DNA from: Pedobacter sp. BS3
GTDB lineage: Bacteria; Bacteroidota; Bacteroidia; Sphingobacteriales; Sphingobacteriaceae
Direction of reading: 5' to 3'
Length of the DNA: 64,000 nucleotides
Assembly (NCBI RefSeq): GCF_008274585.1
Contig: NZ_VTRT01000001.1
Coordinates: 992,001 to 1,056,000 of the forward strand
Below, piece after piece: positions 1 through 10,183 of the stretch. A model generated the notes under the pieces. The model searched no databases and was not told the DNA's origin. It worked only from the letters and a program-made list of their open reading frames with translations. The position numbers and the translations under genes are program-made. How positions within the stretch are numbered: the first letter of the stretch is position 1; every line of letters starts with the position of its first letter.

Positions 1-2100
1 AGCGGCGGCAGGACCAGCCTCCGTAATATCGTATACCGAGAATTTATTTAGTGCTGCTGAATTCGCAGTAATTTTTAAAGCCGCATCTGATGTCCCTAAA
101 TTCAATAGCTCATAACCTCCATTGCCGGTAGAGCCCTGTGCTACCCGGGCCGAACCTGACGGGGGTGAAGGCAGGAAACCAACACTGCTTCCCGATGAAA
201 CAGAATTGGAGGCAGATGTGCTATGGTAAGTTGTTCCCAGTGAACCGCCGGAACTTAAGTCATAACTCCATGTAGTAACGGGGTAGTTCCATACACCGGC
301 GCTGTCCAGTTCTGTAGTTAACTGCAAGTTGGTGTAGGTAGTGAAGCCCAAAAAGGTATTATCACTTTTTACTCCGTAGGGGCTTTGCTTATTCCGGAAC
401 GAGGCCAGCGAATCGGTCTGGTAATAACGGTAGGCCGTTTCTATGGCAGGCTGGATAACGTTGTTTGCCGTTGAGCAATCGCGGCAGCCAATCTGTCCTG
501 CAAAGGCTTTGGCAATCCAGTTCCACCCCTTTCTCAGCCGTTGTGCATTGGCCTCGTATAAGGAACTATCCGTCTGTATCCTGGCCATTTCTGCGGCATA
601 GGTGAACCCACACATGGAGTACTGCGGATGCGTACAATCTCTGGAACAAAGCTCAAATACCTCACCTGTGCTTCCATCAATAATCTCAGGCAATAAGCGT
701 TGTATGATTCTTTTCCCTTCGGCATATTCAACAGCATTATCCTGGAATATGCCAATAGCCATTTTCGCATAACCGGCAGATACCCCCTGGTTATTCAGTC
801 GTAAAGGTTCATTAGCGTCAACAGCTTCTACCATCTTGCTGATGTAGGTAGTATCCAGCCTGGTTAAAAAAGCAGAGCAGGCAGTAATAGCTGTAGATTG
901 CCATCCGGAGCCGTTGCTGTTTACGGTGTAATTTTTTAATATCTCGGCAGCAGCGGCAAATGAGGGTGCCACCCACGATGCCTCCAGCCATTTTTGTGCT
1001 TCGGAAGTGCCGGAAACTACCTCATATCGATCAAAATTGCTTGCCCAGCCATTTAAAATATAGATCGCCGAATCAGCATCGGCAGTTAAGCCGGTACGGG
1101 CCCAACGCAATGCCCAGGCATAGGCTAAAATAGCATCTGTTCTGATCTGGTCTTCTGTTGGTGTACCGCCTGCTCCTTTTGCATATACTACTGAAGGGAA
1201 AGATGTCGGTACAGGGTTTGCAGCGATAAACTCTTCTACTTTCTGATATCCGGCCAGGCGGTATCTGTTGCCGGCATTGGCCTGCATAGCTATTTCGTCC
1301 AATTGCTCTTTACTCACACTGATACCGGGATGCGTAAAATTGGCAAGCGAAACTACCATCAGGTTATCCATATCATAGGTGGGTGTTCCTCCTGTCGCAA
1401 TGAATTTGAAATTGGATAAGCTTATCGTAGCCGTTGTAGCGTTGCGATCGGTTGAGAATTGTTTTACATCGTCTACCCAGATATTCCATTTGCCGTTTGC
1501 CAGGGTATATTTATTCCCATCCGGACCGGTATATTGGCAATCGGCTCCCGAAGCATTTATAAACCAGGTAACCAGATGCTCGCCTGAATAGTTATAGGTA
1601 CTGTTAGTGCCAGTTGATACATCCCTTAACGCATAATGGTAATCACCTGCCGATCCCACTAAACTTATTCCAAATTTGGAATTTATGTTTGTATTATCTT
1701 CCTGAGTACCGTCGGCAGAAAAGCCACTGCCGAAGAAGAACTGCGCCTGGCTGCTGCCAGTACTGGAAATGTTACTTACAGACAGTTTAAATCGTACAGC
1801 TATACACTGTGAAGCTGGATTAAGATTGCTTGTCCTTGCGAAAAATCCTGTGCCATTGGCTGCACCACTAATGGTTCTTTCAACATGCAGGGCATTATTG
1901 ACCACCGTAACCGTTACTCCATCCGAACCGCTACTCCCGGTCATGACCCCTGCAGCATTAAACTGACCAGCCGAGGGATTTGCCGGGTTTATGTAGTCCG
2001 CAAGTAACGATGAAGTGCTGAAGTCCTGGCTGAACATAACCTGGGCCTTACTCTGACCTATAGACCACAAAGCAAACAGAAAGAACAGGTGTTTTTTCAT
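1..2100 (-). CDS. Secreted alginate-lyase-like polysaccharide lyase (partial)
   Basis: Open frame of 700 codons from the ATG at 2098-2100 to the left edge without a stop, so the C-terminus is missing. It starts with a signal peptide ending around SKAQ. Residues about 20-250 match the N-terminal half of the next gene upstream (2169-3461), for example LSNFKFIATG followed by TYD(M/I)D(N/D). Residues about 255-650 look like the alpha-toroid fold of the alginate lyase family (PF05426): a helical repeat, an NNQG motif near residue 436 in the place of the family's NNHG/NNHS, and a His/Tyr-bearing HPQYSMCGF segment near 487. Inferred role: exo- or periplasmic cleavage of a uronic-acid or similar polysaccharide imported by the SusCD pair. 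It is the last visible gene of the PUL1 operon. Substrate cannot be read, and a glycoside hydrolase with the same toroid fold is possible. Confidence 0.72.
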   Translation of the reverse strand, partial: MKKHLFFLFALWSIGQSKAQVMFSQDFSTSSLLADYINPANPSAGQFNAAGVMTGSSGSDGVTVTVVNNALHVERTISGAANGTGFFARTSNLNPASQCIAVRFKLSVSNISSTGSSQAQFFFGSGFSADGTQEDNTNINSKFGISLVGSAGDYHYALRDVSTGTNSTYNYSGEHLVTWFINASGADCQYTGPDGNKYTLANGKWNIWVDDVKQFSTDRNATTATISLSNFKFIATGGTPTYDMDNLMVVSLANFTHPGISVSKEQLDEIAMQANAGNRYRLAGYQKVEEFIAANPVPTSFPSVVYAKGAGGTPTEDQIRTDAILAYAWALRWARTGLTADADSAIYILNGWASNFDRYEVVSGTSEAQKWLEASWVAPSFAAAAEILKNYTVNSNGSGWQSTAITACSAFLTRLDTTYISKMVEAVDANEPLRLNNQGVSAGYAKMAIGIFQDNAVEYAEGKRIIQRLLPEIIDGSTGEVFELCSRDCTHPQYSMCGFTYAAEMARIQTDSSLYEANAQRLRKGWNWIAKAFAGQIGCRDCSTANNVIQPAIETAYRYYQTDSLASFRNKQSPYGVKSDNTFLGFTTYTNLQLTTELDSAGVWNYPVTTWSYDLSSGGSLGTTYHSTSASNSVSSGSSVGFLPSPPSGSARVAQGSTGNGGYELLNLGTSDAALKITANSAALNKFSVYDITEAGPAAA

Positions 2101-2168
2101 CTTTATTTTAACTAAACGGTTTTAAAAAGATAGTCTGGAACAGGATTTCTGAACAATACTTCTGCGGT

Positions 2169-3461
2169 TTATTTATTAAACTTAATACGATACACGCTGT
2201 TATTTTCAATAACACTGGCGATGTAAGTTCCTGATTTGGAAAGATTTAAAGGAACAAACAGCTCATTATATCCCTGGTTTAACTGTAATTGATCCTGCAT
2301 TAAAGAATGCCCCGATATGTCAGCTACACGCAGTCTTATGGATCCGGCTGTGGCTGCGTTAATACGCACACATAACCGGTCATCGGACGCCACAAATGCT
2401 TGAACGTTACCGGAATTTAATGTTGCTTTTAATGCAATGGTACCTAGGATCCTGCTCTGGCCGTCAAAATCTACCTGTTTTAACTGGTAATAGCTTATAC
2501 TGGGTAACGGTTGCCGATCAATATAGCTGTACCGGTTAATCTCTTGTGAAGTTCCATTACCGGTCACTTGTCCGAGGTAATTAAATTGCTGGCCATCAGC
2601 AGAACGGGATACTTCAAACCGGGCATTATTTTGTTCTGAAGCGGTGACCCAGTTGAGTTCGGCCTGGCCGGTCCTGATATGTCCTGTAAAAGATGTTAAT
2701 GATACGGGCAGCGTACCGTCAAGCGCAGTCATTACAATATCATCGATATCGTACGTTGCTGGATTTCCTGTTGCAATAAATTTAAAATTTGAAAGCGTTG
2801 CACCTGCGTTTATTCTGGATATATCGTTTGTAAATTGTTTCTGTGTACCTACCCAGACATTCCACTTTCCGCTGGCAATAATATATTCGTTATTATCCGG
2901 CGCCGTATACTTACGGCTGTCAGGGGTAGCATTTAAGATCAATGTAATAGTTTGCTCGCCTGTAAAAGTTCCTGCACCATTACCGTTCCCTCCCGAAACA
3001 TCTCTCATTTGAAATGCACCTCCGGTCGCATAGTTTATTCCTAACCTTGCAAAATTAGAAGCTGTTTCTTGTGTCTCATTAACAGCATAATTGTTTCCGA
3101 AAAAGAATTGGGCCTGGCTGTTGCCTGTGGCAGAAAAATTGCTTATGCTGAGCTTAAATGATACTGAAACAAATTGAGTAGCAATGTTCATATCCGTGGT
3201 ACGGACGAAATACGCCGTGCCGTTAGCAGATCCAGCCAAAGTTTTAACAATATGGAATTTACTGTTGTCTATAGCCGCTGTTACACCTAAGCCACTACTG
3301 CCTGCCGCAACACCAATGGCATCAAACTGGTTGGCAGATGGTGTGGTACTTGCGTAATCTGTAAGAATCGTGGACGAGCTAAAGTCCTGGTTGAAAAAAA
3401 CCTGGGCCTGGCTTCCTGTTATTATACACAGGAGCACAATAAAGAGTACATTCTTTTTCAT
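2169..3461 (-). CDS. Secreted protein with type IX secretion C-terminal tail, paralogous to the neighbouring lyase N-domain
   Basis: 430 residues. Signal peptide (MKKNVLFIVLLC..., cleavage near GSQAQ), then a beta-rich domain at about 20-250 shared with the N-terminus of the lyase downstream. A short Fn3-like segment follows (about 255-350, with the NWVTASEQNNARFEVSRSAD signature common before sorting tails). The last 80 residues resemble a type IX secretion sorting domain, ending GTYIASV...YRIKFNK. No catalytic motif was recognised. The shared domain is probably a carbohydrate-binding or jelly-roll module, so this may be a surface glycan-binding partner of the lyase. It lies 68 bp upstream of the lyase and 22 bp downstream of the lipoprotein gene, in the same operon. 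Confidence 0.75.
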   Translation of the reverse strand: MKKNVLFIVLLCIITGSQAQVFFNQDFSSSTILTDYASTTPSANQFDAIGVAAGSSGLGVTAAIDNSKFHIVKTLAGSANGTAYFVRTTDMNIATQFVSVSFKLSISNFSATGNSQAQFFFGNNYAVNETQETASNFARLGINYATGGAFQMRDVSGGNGNGAGTFTGEQTITLILNATPDSRKYTAPDNNEYIIASGKWNVWVGTQKQFTNDISRINAGATLSNFKFIATGNPATYDIDDIVMTALDGTLPVSLTSFTGHIRTGQAELNWVTASEQNNARFEVSRSADGQQFNYLGQVTGNGTSQEINRYSYIDRQPLPSISYYQLKQVDFDGQSRILGTIALKATLNSGNVQAFVASDDRLCVRINAATAGSIRLRVADISGHSLMQDQLQLNQGYNELFVPLNLSKSGTYIASVIENNSVYRIKFNK

Positions 3462-3483
3462 AACTGTTGATTTTATTTAATGA

Positions 3484-4428
3484 TTAGTTTGCGTCTACGT
3501 TAACTGTCCGTATAACCGATTTTTCGTGTTTCAGCGTGCTGTTTTGCGCCACAAATACCACAGTATAATTTCCCGGTTTTGTATAGTTGTAGGTATAGCT
3601 GTTCAATACCGGGTCCGTATAACTTTTTATGGCGATAGACCGGTCAGGGCCTAGGTTTGCTTTGCTGGTACTGATAGATTTACTAATGGCCCACGTCTCG
3701 GTGTACACGTTAATGTTCACGTTGTTACCCCGAAGGTTAACTACATTACCTGATTCTATTTGGGCTCTGCCCGGATCAATGATTTCACCATCATTAACCA
3801 GCAGCCATCCTGCGCTTACCTGGTCAGATAAGGTAATAGGGCCGATATTAGACTGACCGGTAAGTAAAAAATTTCTGATCTTCCATGTGTTTTGAGTACC
3901 GGCTGTTGATTGTGGCAAAGTCACATACTTAAACCCTATGTAAAGCGGTTTGCCTTCGACTTTCAGATCAGAGATATCCTGTGTCCCTGAAGAGGCTGGT
4001 GTTGATGATCCTACCGTTGCAGCCAAGGTAAACCGGTTTGTAATATTGGTCCAGTTAGCAGCATGAATATGTTCGGGCGTATAGGTGCCATCGAAATCTG
4101 TTGATGCCCATACTGATAATTGATTAGGTTGGGTACCATATTGTACTGTAGTGGAGAATGACATGAGCAGGGCATCATAATCCAATTCTCTGCCCTGGGC
4201 ATAGGCATAATCATTACCTATTTCACCGGGATACACTGAAATAAGTTTGGCGTCGCCCTCAAAATTAAAGGTTACCTTCTTTACCGGGTTACCTAAGGTA
4301 TCCACGTCATCAGCTACCGTGTAGCCTTTAACATTAAAGGTAGGCGCATCCAGGTCGAGGCTTTTATCACAGCCTGCCAATACGAGTATGAAAGCTGATA
4401 TGTAAATGACAATATATTTTAGGTTCAT
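3484..4428 (-). CDS. DUF5017-like surface lipoprotein
   Basis: 314 residues with a lipoprotein signal: hydrophobic ISAFILVLAGC, lipobox Cys near residue 19, followed by acidic DKSLDLD, typical of surface-exposed Bacteroidota lipoproteins. The V(T/S)F.FEG...ISVYPGEIGNDY segment around residues 50-75 resembles DUF5017 proteins that accompany SusD in PULs. The C-terminal 90 residues (KSYTDPVLNSYTYNYTKPGNYTVVFVAQN) look like a PKD/Ig-like fold. Position directly after SusD (30 bp) argues for a SusE/SusF-like glycan-binding role at the cell surface. No enzymatic motif is visible. Confidence 0.7.
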   Translation of the reverse strand: MNLKYIVIYISAFILVLAGCDKSLDLDAPTFNVKGYTVADDVDTLGNPVKKVTFNFEGDAKLISVYPGEIGNDYAYAQGRELDYDALLMSFSTTVQYGTQPNQLSVWASTDFDGTYTPEHIHAANWTNITNRFTLAATVGSSTPASSGTQDISDLKVEGKPLYIGFKYVTLPQSTAGTQNTWKIRNFLLTGQSNIGPITLSDQVSAGWLLVNDGEIIDPGRAQIESGNVVNLRGNNVNINVYTETWAISKSISTSKANLGPDRSIAIKSYTDPVLNSYTYNYTKPGNYTVVFVAQNSTLKHEKSVIRTVNVDAN

Positions 4429-4458
4429 AACTGATGAGTTTAATTGTATATACTCTGT

Positions 4459-6276
4459 TTACCATTCCGGGTTCTGTGTCAATGCCCGGTTTAGGGAAAG
4501 CTCATAAGTAGGAATGGGCAGCAACAGGTGCTTATTCCCGATATTTATACCCGCCTGTGCCGCGTACGGAAATGTTGAAGGTACTTCCTGCATGACTTCA
4601 TTAGCTACCTGTTTCATGGTGGATACAAATGTTCCCCATCGTATCAGGTCCATTTTCCTGAGACCCTCAAAACATAGCTCTCGCGACCTTTCTTCCCGGA
4701 TAGCGTCTCTCAGGGTTTCATAATCGGCGGTCTGATCGGGCAGTAGCTCATAATCATTACTCAGCGTAATGATCGCTGACGCGGTGGCCCCGGTGCCGGC
4801 TCCTGAGATTGTTACCGTGGGGTTAGACGTATAAAAGCTTCCCCGGTTGGTAATGGTGATGGACGAGATTTTACCGGATGATACGGTAGCTGTAGCTGTG
4901 GCCCCGCTTCCGCCGCCGCCCGAAATGGTAACCGTAGTGGTAGCGGAAGCATAGCCAGAGCCGCCGGCAAGCACATTGATGGTTCTTACCCGCTCGCCAT
5001 GCACATCCTTACCGAATCCCCGCCGCCTAACCGTATTAATTGCCGCGATGATGGCATCTTTATCGCCGCTCAACTCGTTTTCCGCTTCGGCATACATCAG
5101 CAACACATCAGAATAGCGCAGCAGCGGAAAATTTTCAGGTGTATAATTTTTATTCTTAGGCACAACCACTTCATATTCCCTGCGCCATTTAGCTACATTT
5201 CTGTTGTATAATTGTGTGGCGGTCCAGTTGGTTTTTGTTCCGTCGTTACTGTACTTAAACGGAGCTATGGCCCAGTCCCTCCGGTCATCTAACGCGTCGT
5301 ACCGACGGTATTGTCGCCCTAAAGCGCTTACCTGGCCATAAGAATATCCAATGCCGGTATCATCATTACGCATTTCTATCCCGTTACGGGAACCTACTCT
5401 TCCGCTCGACACATATGAATCCTGCCTGTTTCCCCAGAACTCTACTTCCCAGATACTTTCCTGAGGATCATATTTGTCGGCCGCGTAATTGATAAATACC
5501 TGTTGGTACGATGGATTCAGCTCGTGCCGAAAATCGGGGTCATCCATTACTTTCTTCGCCCAGTTCCTGGCATCGGTATATTTGGAGACATCCTTTAAGG
5601 GTTCTCCTGCCATGTAAAGGCATACTCGTGCCAGTATTCCCCTTACAGCTGATTTGGTTACCCGGCCGCCAAATTTTACATCTTTCATACTCGCTACCAA
5701 ACCTTCTGCCTCTTCCATGTCCTTCAGTATCTGGGCATATACATCCTTGATCGGTGTGCGAGGCATCTGAACGTTTTCCGGTGAGGTAACCGGCTCCAGT
5801 ACTAACGGAACGGCTCCCCAGTTTTGTACTAACAGAAAGTAATAATAGCCCCGCAGAAATAAGGCTTCTCCCCTGATCTGCTTGCGCTTATCGTCACTCA
5901 TTACCGGCTTGTTAATATTGGCCAATAGAAGATTTGCATCACCAATACCCTTATAAAGTGCCTGCCAAAGGCTTCGTATATTAGGGTCAGAAGCGGTATA
6001 TTTATAAGCTACAATATCAGGAAGAGTGCTGCTGGTACTTACCAGCGACCAGAACATCTCGTCCGAAATATCAAAATAGCTCCACAGGTTTGCACCATAC
6101 GTAGCGTCGGGTGTAAGCCGGCTGTATATGGCTGCCAGTGCATAGTTCATGTCGTCTTCTGTATTGTAAGAATTTACAGGCGACAGAAAATCTGAGGGCT
6201 CTGTTTCCAGCAATTTTTTACAGGAACTACCGGATAACAGCAGGGTTATGATGAGGATATATTTTATATTTTTCAT
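4459..6276 (-). CDS. SusD/RagB-family glycan-binding lipoprotein with a glycine-rich insertion
   Basis: 605 residues. Lipobox in [15 protein letters not shown], then typical SusD features: [19 protein letters not shown] near residue 27, [25 protein letters not shown] around 133-160, and the C-terminal [21 protein letters not shown] followed by LLPIPTYEL and a terminal NPEW. It works with the SusC-like gene 30 bp upstream as the lid of the outer-membrane transporter. Oddity: about 75 residues between the [10 protein letters not shown] segment and the [11 protein letters not shown] segment consist of two glycine/threonine-rich repeats ([19 protein letters not shown] and [20 protein letters not shown]). 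These make the protein longer than most SusD proteins. Confidence 0.95.
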   Translation of the reverse strand: MKNIKYILIITLLLSGSSCKKLLETEPSDFLSPVNSYNTEDDMNYALAAIYSRLTPDATYGANLWSYFDISDEMFWSLVSTSSTLPDIVAYKYTASDPNIRSLWQALYKGIGDANLLLANINKPVMSDDKRKQIRGEALFLRGYYYFLLVQNWGAVPLVLEPVTSPENVQMPRTPIKDVYAQILKDMEEAEGLVASMKDVKFGGRVTKSAVRGILARVCLYMAGEPLKDVSKYTDARNWAKKVMDDPDFRHELNPSYQQVFINYAADKYDPQESIWEVEFWGNRQDSYVSSGRVGSRNGIEMRNDDTGIGYSYGQVSALGRQYRRYDALDDRRDWAIAPFKYSNDGTKTNWTATQLYNRNVAKWRREYEVVVPKNKNYTPENFPLLRYSDVLLMYAEAENELSGDKDAIIAAINTVRRRGFGKDVHGERVRTINVLAGGSGYASATTTVTISGGGGSGATATATVSSGKISSITITNRGSFYTSNPTVTISGAGTGATASAIITLSNDYELLPDQTADYETLRDAIREERSRELCFEGLRKMDLIRWGTFVSTMKQVANEVMQEVPSTFPYAAQAGINIGNKHLLLPIPTYELSLNRALTQNPEW

Positions 6277-6306
6277 GTCTCTTCATATTTAAGTATTCCT
6301 GTTTAA

Positions 6307-9300
6307 CTAAAAGGTTGCTTTTACGCCAAATACAATGGTTCTGGCCCGAGGGTAAGCCGAATAGTCAAATCCGGGTGTCAGCGTGGTATTGCGCACAGCA
6401 ACTTCTGGATCCATACCGGAATAATCTGTCCACGTAAACAGGTTTTGTGCTGTTACGTTAAAGGAAAGGTTTTTGGCAGTGATGAGTTTACTGTACCGGG
6501 CCGGCACATCGTAAGAAAGCTGAACGGTCTTTAACCGTAAGTATGAGCCGTCTTCAACTTCGCGTGAAGAATAATAACCGGTTGGGCCTCGTCCTCCTGT
6601 ACGAAACAGGGTGTTACTTGGATTATCAGGTTCCCAACGGTTCACGTAACTGGCGTATTGATTCAGGTTATACCGGTTTAATACATTTCCTTCGAAAATG
6701 ATCCGGTTGGCATTATAGACGTCATTCCCGTATTTCCATTGAAAGAATATGTTCAGGTTAAATCCTTTGTAACTGAAATTATTTGAAAACCCGCCCGAAT
6801 GTATGGGTAATGTCCGGCCTATCAGCGTCTGATCGGCAGTGGTAATCACACCATCGCCATTCAGGTCTTTATATTTGGTGTCTCCTGGCTGGATCAGCCC
6901 CCTGTCTGTGCCATAATAGGCCATATCCTTTTTAAGTACGCCATCTTCAAAATCACTTGTCTGGTACACGCCGTCCCATACATAACCATAGAACATAGCA
7001 GCCGGTCCACCCACCTCGGCAATGTACAGGGGAACGGAATTCCAGGCACTTTCCCAGGTCATGGTAGACAGTTTATTTTGCTGGTTATCTACCAATTCCA
7101 AAATTTTATTATTGTTAAAGCTAATATTGAAATTGCTTTCCCACCTGAAATTTCGATTCCGGATATTTACCGTATTCAATGTAAACTCTAACCCTTGATT
7201 ACGAATTTTACCGATGTTCTGGTATACGCTTGAAAACCCGGTCGCAAAGGGAAGGTCTGCATTTAATAATAGATCATACGTCGTTTTCCGGTATGCATCG
7301 ATTGTTAATTCTACCCGGCTTTTAAAAAGGCTGATATCGTAACCCAGATCGGCCTGCAGGGTACTTTCCCATTTCAGGTTAGCGTTACCCATATTAGTGG
7401 GTGTAATGCCGGGTGTAGGTGTGGCATTGTTGAAGGAGTAATAATAGCTGTATGATTGTCCCAGCGCTGGCAGGGGTGCAAAATCACTCACCCGGTTATT
7501 CCCTGTTAATCCATAACTGAACCGTAATTTAGAATCATAAATGACTCTTGAGCTTTTCAAAAAGGGCTCATTCTTCATGCGCCAGGCAAATGCTGCCGAA
7601 GGGAAATACCCCCAGCGGTTTTGAGGCGGAAACTTTGAAGAGCCGTCAGCCCGGAATGAGGCGGTAAGGAGGTATTTTGATTTATAGCTGTAATTCACCC
7701 GGCCCAGGAACGATACCAGGCCATTGTCTGATATGCTGGCGGTGGAATTATAAGGTGTGCCTGTATCCAGGCCACTCATGCCCAACACCTCGTTAGATAT
7801 AAGTTGAGAATTATAGCCGTAACCTTCGCTATGATTACCCTGCATGGTAAATCCGGCCACAGCATCCAGGCTATGCTGTTTATTGAATGTTTTCTTCCAG
7901 GTCAGCGTATTTTCATTGAGCCAGGTATTGCTTTCCGTATAACCTACGGAACCGTTTACTCCCCTGATATTTCTTGGCAAAAGCGGTGTGCCGTGGGAGG
8001 TTTGTGAGTTATTGAATGAATCGTTGCGGCGCATCCACAAATTGAGTCCGCCTGTTGCTTTGAAGGTGAGCTCGGGGGTGATATTATACGTTACGTATGC
8101 GTTGAAATTTGATGTGCTGCTTCTTCGGCGTCTCAGTTCGTTCTTTGCCGATATGATGGGATTCACCCGGGTATCGGTAGAACCATCAACCACATCATCT
8201 GTTAATTCATCTTCTAAGTTCAGATCCTGGTCATCATCGTCTATTGCCCCGATGGTTATAGGCCGGTAACCCCAAACACTGTACATATAGCTGCTGGAAG
8301 CCGAACCGCCCGAAGACGCGATTTGTCCATGATTGGTAGTGGAACTATAGTTGATATTGATACCCGCTTTCAGGCGTTTGTTAATTACCTGGTCAAGTAC
8401 TGCCCTGCCCTGATAACGTTTTTGCCCGGAGTTAATAATTACGCCCTCCATATTATAAATGGAGCCGGAGACCGAATATTTGGTTTGTGCGTTTCCGCCT
8501 CTTAAAGAAAGGTTGTGAATTTGTGTGGGAGCCGTATGGAAGATCTGATCCTGCCAGTCGTATCCTTTCACATTTTTATATAGCTCCAGATCTGTTCCAT
8601 ACCGTGTTTCGGCCGCTGATGGATTAAGCTCGTGTTGGTATTTTACAAATTCATAAGGACTCATCATGTCCATGGTTTTAGTTACCTTCTGAAACCCGAA
8701 AGACCCGCTGTAATTAATAACCGGTTGCCCCGCTTTACCTTTCTTGGTTTCTATGACAATAACACCGTTAGCGCCACGGGCACCATAAATTGCAGTAGCC
8801 GAAGCATCTTTTAGAACGGTAATGGACTCGATATCATCGGGATTGATCGCCGCATTATCGGGCGATTCCATGGGGAAGCCGTCAACAACATACAGTGGCG
8901 AGTTATCTTGCGTTAATGAATTGCCCCCGCGGATAACAATATTAGTACCTTCCTCGCCGGGTTGTCCTTCATCTGATGAAACGTCAACCCCGGCTATCCG
9001 CCCGGCAAGCGCCTGGTCAAAAGATATTACCGGCGCTTTCTCCATATCCTGGATATTCACCTGGCCTACCGATCCCGTTACATCGCCCTTTTTAACAGTT
9101 CCATAGCCGATAACAACAATTTCATCCAGACTGGTGGATTTCATTTTCAGCACCACATTGATGACCTTACCAACGCCTGCCGACCGCTCTACGGGCTGGA
9201 ACCCCAGGTAAGAAAACACCAGGATAGCATTGGCTGGAACACCGGCAATGTTGTAGTTCCCTTTATTATCGGTAACCGCTGCTATCCGGCCACCTTTTAA

Positions 9301-9495
9301 GGTTACTGAAACGCCGGGAAGCGCCTCGCCCTGTTCATCGGTTACCTGTCCTGAAATACTGTTTTGCTGATTTTGTGCGACAGCAGTTTGTATCCCTGTA
9401 CACAGGCATAGCACAATAAACAGGCAAATGCTTAACCATAGAAAAGTCGGGATACGTAATTTCTGTACGAAATAGTTTACATAAAGGTGTAGCAT
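6307..9495 (-). CDS. SusC/RagA-family TonB-linked outer-membrane transporter (no STN domain)
   Basis: 1062 residues. N-terminal signal anchor, then a carboxypeptidase-D-like beta-barrel extension (ISGQVTDEQGEALPGVSVTLKGG, about residues 47-120), a TonB box-like region, the plug with SLDEIVVIGYGTVKKGDVTG and the SusC signature DPDDIESITVLKDASATAIYG-type motif (here NPDDIESITVLKD), then a 22-strand-type barrel ending in Phe (GVKATF). There is no STN domain, which fits control by the adjacent hybrid two-component system rather than by sigma/FecR. It imports the PUL1 oligosaccharide together with SusD. Confidence 0.96.
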   Translation of the reverse strand: MLHLYVNYFVQKLRIPTFLWLSICLFIVLCLCTGIQTAVAQNQQNSISGQVTDEQGEALPGVSVTLKGGRIAAVTDNKGNYNIAGVPANAILVFSYLGFQPVERSAGVGKVINVVLKMKSTSLDEIVVIGYGTVKKGDVTGSVGQVNIQDMEKAPVISFDQALAGRIAGVDVSSDEGQPGEEGTNIVIRGGNSLTQDNSPLYVVDGFPMESPDNAAINPDDIESITVLKDASATAIYGARGANGVIVIETKKGKAGQPVINYSGSFGFQKVTKTMDMMSPYEFVKYQHELNPSAAETRYGTDLELYKNVKGYDWQDQIFHTAPTQIHNLSLRGGNAQTKYSVSGSIYNMEGVIINSGQKRYQGRAVLDQVINKRLKAGININYSSTTNHGQIASSGGSASSSYMYSVWGYRPITIGAIDDDDQDLNLEDELTDDVVDGSTDTRVNPIISAKNELRRRRSSTSNFNAYVTYNITPELTFKATGGLNLWMRRNDSFNNSQTSHGTPLLPRNIRGVNGSVGYTESNTWLNENTLTWKKTFNKQHSLDAVAGFTMQGNHSEGYGYNSQLISNEVLGMSGLDTGTPYNSTASISDNGLVSFLGRVNYSYKSKYLLTASFRADGSSKFPPQNRWGYFPSAAFAWRMKNEPFLKSSRVIYDSKLRFSYGLTGNNRVSDFAPLPALGQSYSYYYSFNNATPTPGITPTNMGNANLKWESTLQADLGYDISLFKSRVELTIDAYRKTTYDLLLNADLPFATGFSSVYQNIGKIRNQGLEFTLNTVNIRNRNFRWESNFNISFNNNKILELVDNQQNKLSTMTWESAWNSVPLYIAEVGGPAAMFYGYVWDGVYQTSDFEDGVLKKDMAYYGTDRGLIQPGDTKYKDLNGDGVITTADQTLIGRTLPIHSGGFSNNFSYKGFNLNIFFQWKYGNDVYNANRIIFEGNVLNRYNLNQYASYVNRWEPDNPSNTLFRTGGRGPTGYYSSREVEDGSYLRLKTVQLSYDVPARYSKLITAKNLSFNVTAQNLFTWTDYSGMDPEVAVRNTTLTPGFDYSAYPRARTIVFGVKATF

Positions 9496-9875
9496 AATTT
9501 AATTTATAATTGGTTTGAGAGTCCTTTTTCCGAAATATCAATATTGTCTGTCCTTTATCCCCTAGACAATCTATAATATCAGAAAAAGTATATAAAACAT
9601 GAGCAGCACTAATAAAACAGATACAGACACCTGTTTTATGTGATTACTTCTGTCACGTTTCATGGAGCCAAGATAGGAGGTGAGTCTGGAAAGAAAGCAT
9701 GATTGCCGTTCAGAAAACACAGGTCTAACGTATGCGACTGGTTGTTGTGAAATGTGTAAATTGCTGTATATCAGTTAAAAGCGATTTTTTGATTTTATGA
9801 AGGTAAACAAATGGTATCGGTGTATGGCAAATTTTCTTTTTGTTATTACTTGTACTGTTTTTGTTGCAGCAATAC
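9496..9875 (-). promoter_or_regulatory. Upstream region of PUL1 susC with two inverted repeats
   Basis: Intergenic DNA between susC and a repeat pair. It holds two short inverted repeats: ATTGTCT at 9543-9549 with AGACAAT at 9564-9570 (14-nt spacer), and ATAAAACAG at 9612-9620 with CTGTTTTAT at 9631-9639 (10-nt spacer). They lie about 50-145 bp upstream of the susC start, where the AraC-type output domain of the neighbouring sensor would be expected to bind. No clear TAnnTTTG element was found. The operator role is inference. Confidence 0.35.
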
Positions 9876-9876
9876 C

Positions 9877-10120
9877 CATTACCGTCATGCTGGACTTAAT
9901 TCAGCATCCTAATGCAATATACAGTACCGGTTTTCCGCTTTAATCCCGAATACTCGGGATGACTCGCGTCAGGATGACGTGCTTCGGAATGGCCTGCAAC
10001 TTGCATTTCCGTTCCTATTACCGTCATGCCGGGCTTGATCCGGCATCCTAATGCAACATACTACACGATTTTCCGCTTTAATCCCGAATACTCGGGATGA
10101 GCCGCGTCGGGATGATGACA
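9877..10120. repeat. Two tandem copies of a REP-like double-palindrome repeat
   Basis: Two copies, about 9877-9980 and 10017-10120. Each begins ATTACCGTCATGC, has a first palindrome (GCCGGGCTTGATCCGGC in copy 2, degenerate in copy 1), an AATGCAA linker, and a second palindrome TCCCGAATACTCGGGA, then CGCGTC.GGATGA. The second copy has the better preserved first stem. They lie between susC and the sensor gene. The first palindrome resembles the CGTCATGCCGGGCTT...-type dispersed repeats known from many bacterial genomes. Confidence 0.8.
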
Positions 10121-10183
10121 AAGATCTTTCTATGTGAAAGTGAAATTTGCTGTGCACCCGAATAATATGATCAGACCTGGTAT

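Noticed and set aside
9541-9640. A TAnnTTTG promoter for PUL1 susC
   Set aside because: No match was found on the minus strand in the 200 bp before the gene. Only inverted repeats were kept as weak regulatory candidates.
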